From Nocardioides sp. InS609-2 (lineage in GTDB: Bacteria > Actinomycetota > Actinomycetes > Propionibacteriales > Nocardioidaceae): DNA of 64,000 nt. The position numbers and the translations under genes were made by a program. The notes under the pieces are model-generated. The model searched no databases. It was given only the letters and a program-made list of their open reading frames with translations, and was not told where the DNA came from. The DNA lies in contig NZ_CP060034.1 of NCBI RefSeq assembly GCF_023208195.1, forward strand, positions 4,030,001-4,094,000, read 5' to 3'. How positions within the stretch are numbered: the first letter of the stretch is position 1; each line of letters begins with the position of its first letter. Shown piece by piece: positions 63,055 to 64,000 of this stretch.

Positions 63055-64000
63055 CCGAGGCCCTCGTCCCGGCCCGCAACGCGGTAGCCGTGTCGTTCTT
63101 CCTCAACGGTCTGTGCTTCGCCACCTGGGTCTCCCGCATCCCCGAGGCGCGCTCCGACTTCGACCTGTCCAACGGTGCGCTGGGTCTGCTCCTGCTCAAC
63201 ATCGCCATCGGGTCACTCCTCGCGTTGCCGACCACGGGAGCGGCGATCGCGGCGTTCGGCACGGTCCGCGTCGTACGCCTGGGTGCGACGTCCGCTGCGC
63301 TCGGGCTGGTCGGTGCCGCGGCGGGACTGGGCAACTTCTTGCCGCTGACGGCAGCCGGCCTCTTCGTGTACGGGTTGGGCATCGGGGCGTGGGATGTCGC
63401 GATGAACGTCGAGGGGGCCGAGGTCGAGCGCCACCTCGGCCGCACGATCATGCCGCGCTTCCACGCCGGCTTCAGCCTCGGCACCGTCGTCGGCGCCCTT
63501 GCCGGGGCGGGCCTGGTGGCCCTCGACGCTCCGGCCGCGTGGCACCTCTCGGTGGTGGCCGTGATCGCGTTCACGCTGGTGTGGTTCACCTCCATGTCGT
63601 TCCTGCCGGTCGCGGACCTGGGGCACGAGGAAGGCTCCGGCGCCCTGCGCGCCTGGCTCGAGCCCCGCACAGTCGTCATCGGCATCATGGTGCTCGCCCT
63701 CGCCCTGACCGAGGGCACGGCCAACGACTGGCTCGCGGTCGCCCTGGTCGACGGCTACGACGTGTCGCACTCGGCAGGTGTCGCGGGCTTCGCCCTCTTC
63801 GTGGCGGCGATGACGGTGTGCCGGTTCGTCGGCACCGGCCTGATCGACCGCTTCGGTCGCGTGGCCGTGCTGTGGTCGACGATGGCGGCCGCGGGCGTCG
63901 GAGTGCTGCTGATCGTGTTCGGCCAGCACCCCGCTGTGGTGACCAGCGGGATCGTGCTCTGGGGTGGGGGCGCCGCGCTCGGGTTCCCGGTCGGCATGAG
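63051..64000 (+). CDS. MFS transporter (YbjJ/FucP-like), truncated by the window end
   Basis: From GTG 63051 the open frame runs off the window after 316 codons. It encodes at least nine membrane helices. The opening FFLNGLCFATWVSRIPEARS with LSNGALGLLLL is characteristic of the YbjJ-like MFS branch (W-x-x-R-x-P-x-x-R). GIGAWDVAMNVEGAEVERHL is a conserved loop 4-5 region, and CRFVGTGLIDRFGR the second-half A-like motif. Substrate unknown, possibly a sugar or drug. Confidence 0.9.
   Translation, partial: MTEALVPARNAVAVSFFLNGLCFATWVSRIPEARSDFDLSNGALGLLLLNIAIGSLLALPTTGAAIAAFGTVRVVRLGATSAALGLVGAAAGLGNFLPLTAAGLFVYGLGIGAWDVAMNVEGAEVERHLGRTIMPRFHAGFSLGTVVGALAGAGLVALDAPAAWHLSVVAVIAFTLVWFTSMSFLPVADLGHEEGSGALRAWLEPRTVVIGIMVLALALTEGTANDWLAVALVDGYDVSHSAGVAGFALFVAAMTVCRFVGTGLIDRFGRVAVLWSTMAAAGVGVLLIVFGQHPAVVTSGIVLWGGGAALGFPVGM

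Overview
This 64 kb window is a chromosomal segment of a high-GC Gram-positive actinobacterium. Supporting marks are WhiB1, PdtaS, the sigR-rsrA pair, nickel superoxide dismutase with SodX, deazaflavin-dependent enzymes, a Kgd-type 2-oxoglutarate dehydrogenase, the 24-residue ribosomal protein bL37, and many GTG starts with 4-base start/stop overlaps. The gene content resembles Nocardioides and relatives, but the genus is an inference from gene families only. No rRNA, CRISPR array, prophage or insertion sequence was recognised.

Layout. 1-13 kb is a regulatory stretch: DoxX, a membrane-bound ECF sigma factor carrying its own anti-sigma zinc finger, a degenerate GGDEF protein, an SRAP protease, the thiol-stress switch sigR-rsrA followed by bL37, a TPP enzyme, a DUF2785 gene broken by a 13-bp duplication, pdtaS, whiB1, and a SigF/RsbW-like pair. 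13.3-19 kb on the minus strand is a tightly overlapping six-gene run: VanX-like dipeptidase, alanine-racemase-fold enzyme, D-Ala-D-X ligase, acyltransferase-3, histidine kinase and response regulator. It looks like a peptidoglycan-precursor remodelling operon related to VanC/E/G systems, with the two halves of VanT encoded separately and a NarL/LiaR-type two-component system. It is the best candidate here for an undescribed system.

19-33 kb is accessory metabolism and regulation: sodN/sodX, malic enzyme, oxidoreductases, an electron-transfer protein plus fatty acid desaturase operon with a TetR repressor gene and two matching operator-like palindromes, GAF/ANTAR proteins (one frameshifted), a second SigF-like gene fused at its 3' end to the remnant of an F420 enzyme, a HAD phosphatase, an epoxide-hydrolase-like protein and a GlxA-type regulator. 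33-39 kb holds kgd with a tiny DUF6104 gene, then a lipoprotein-LCP pair, a small secreted cysteine protein and tRNA-Arg(CCG) next to a 68-bp concentric palindrome.

39.7-64 kb is core metabolism on the plus strand: argS-lysA-hom-thrC-thrB, rho with a long disordered insert, a response regulator and a frameshifted histidine kinase, rpmE (with a SigR-type promoter), prfA-prmC-sua5-wecA-like, the complete F1Fo ATP synthase operon with a CRP-type site in front, then DUF2550 and the start of an MFS transporter. Three regulons can be read from the DNA. SigR promoters (GGGAAT-N18-GTT) precede both sigR and rpmE. CRP-type boxes (TGTGA-N6-TCAC) precede both whiB1 and the atp operon. A 16-bp operator flanks the desaturase promoter.
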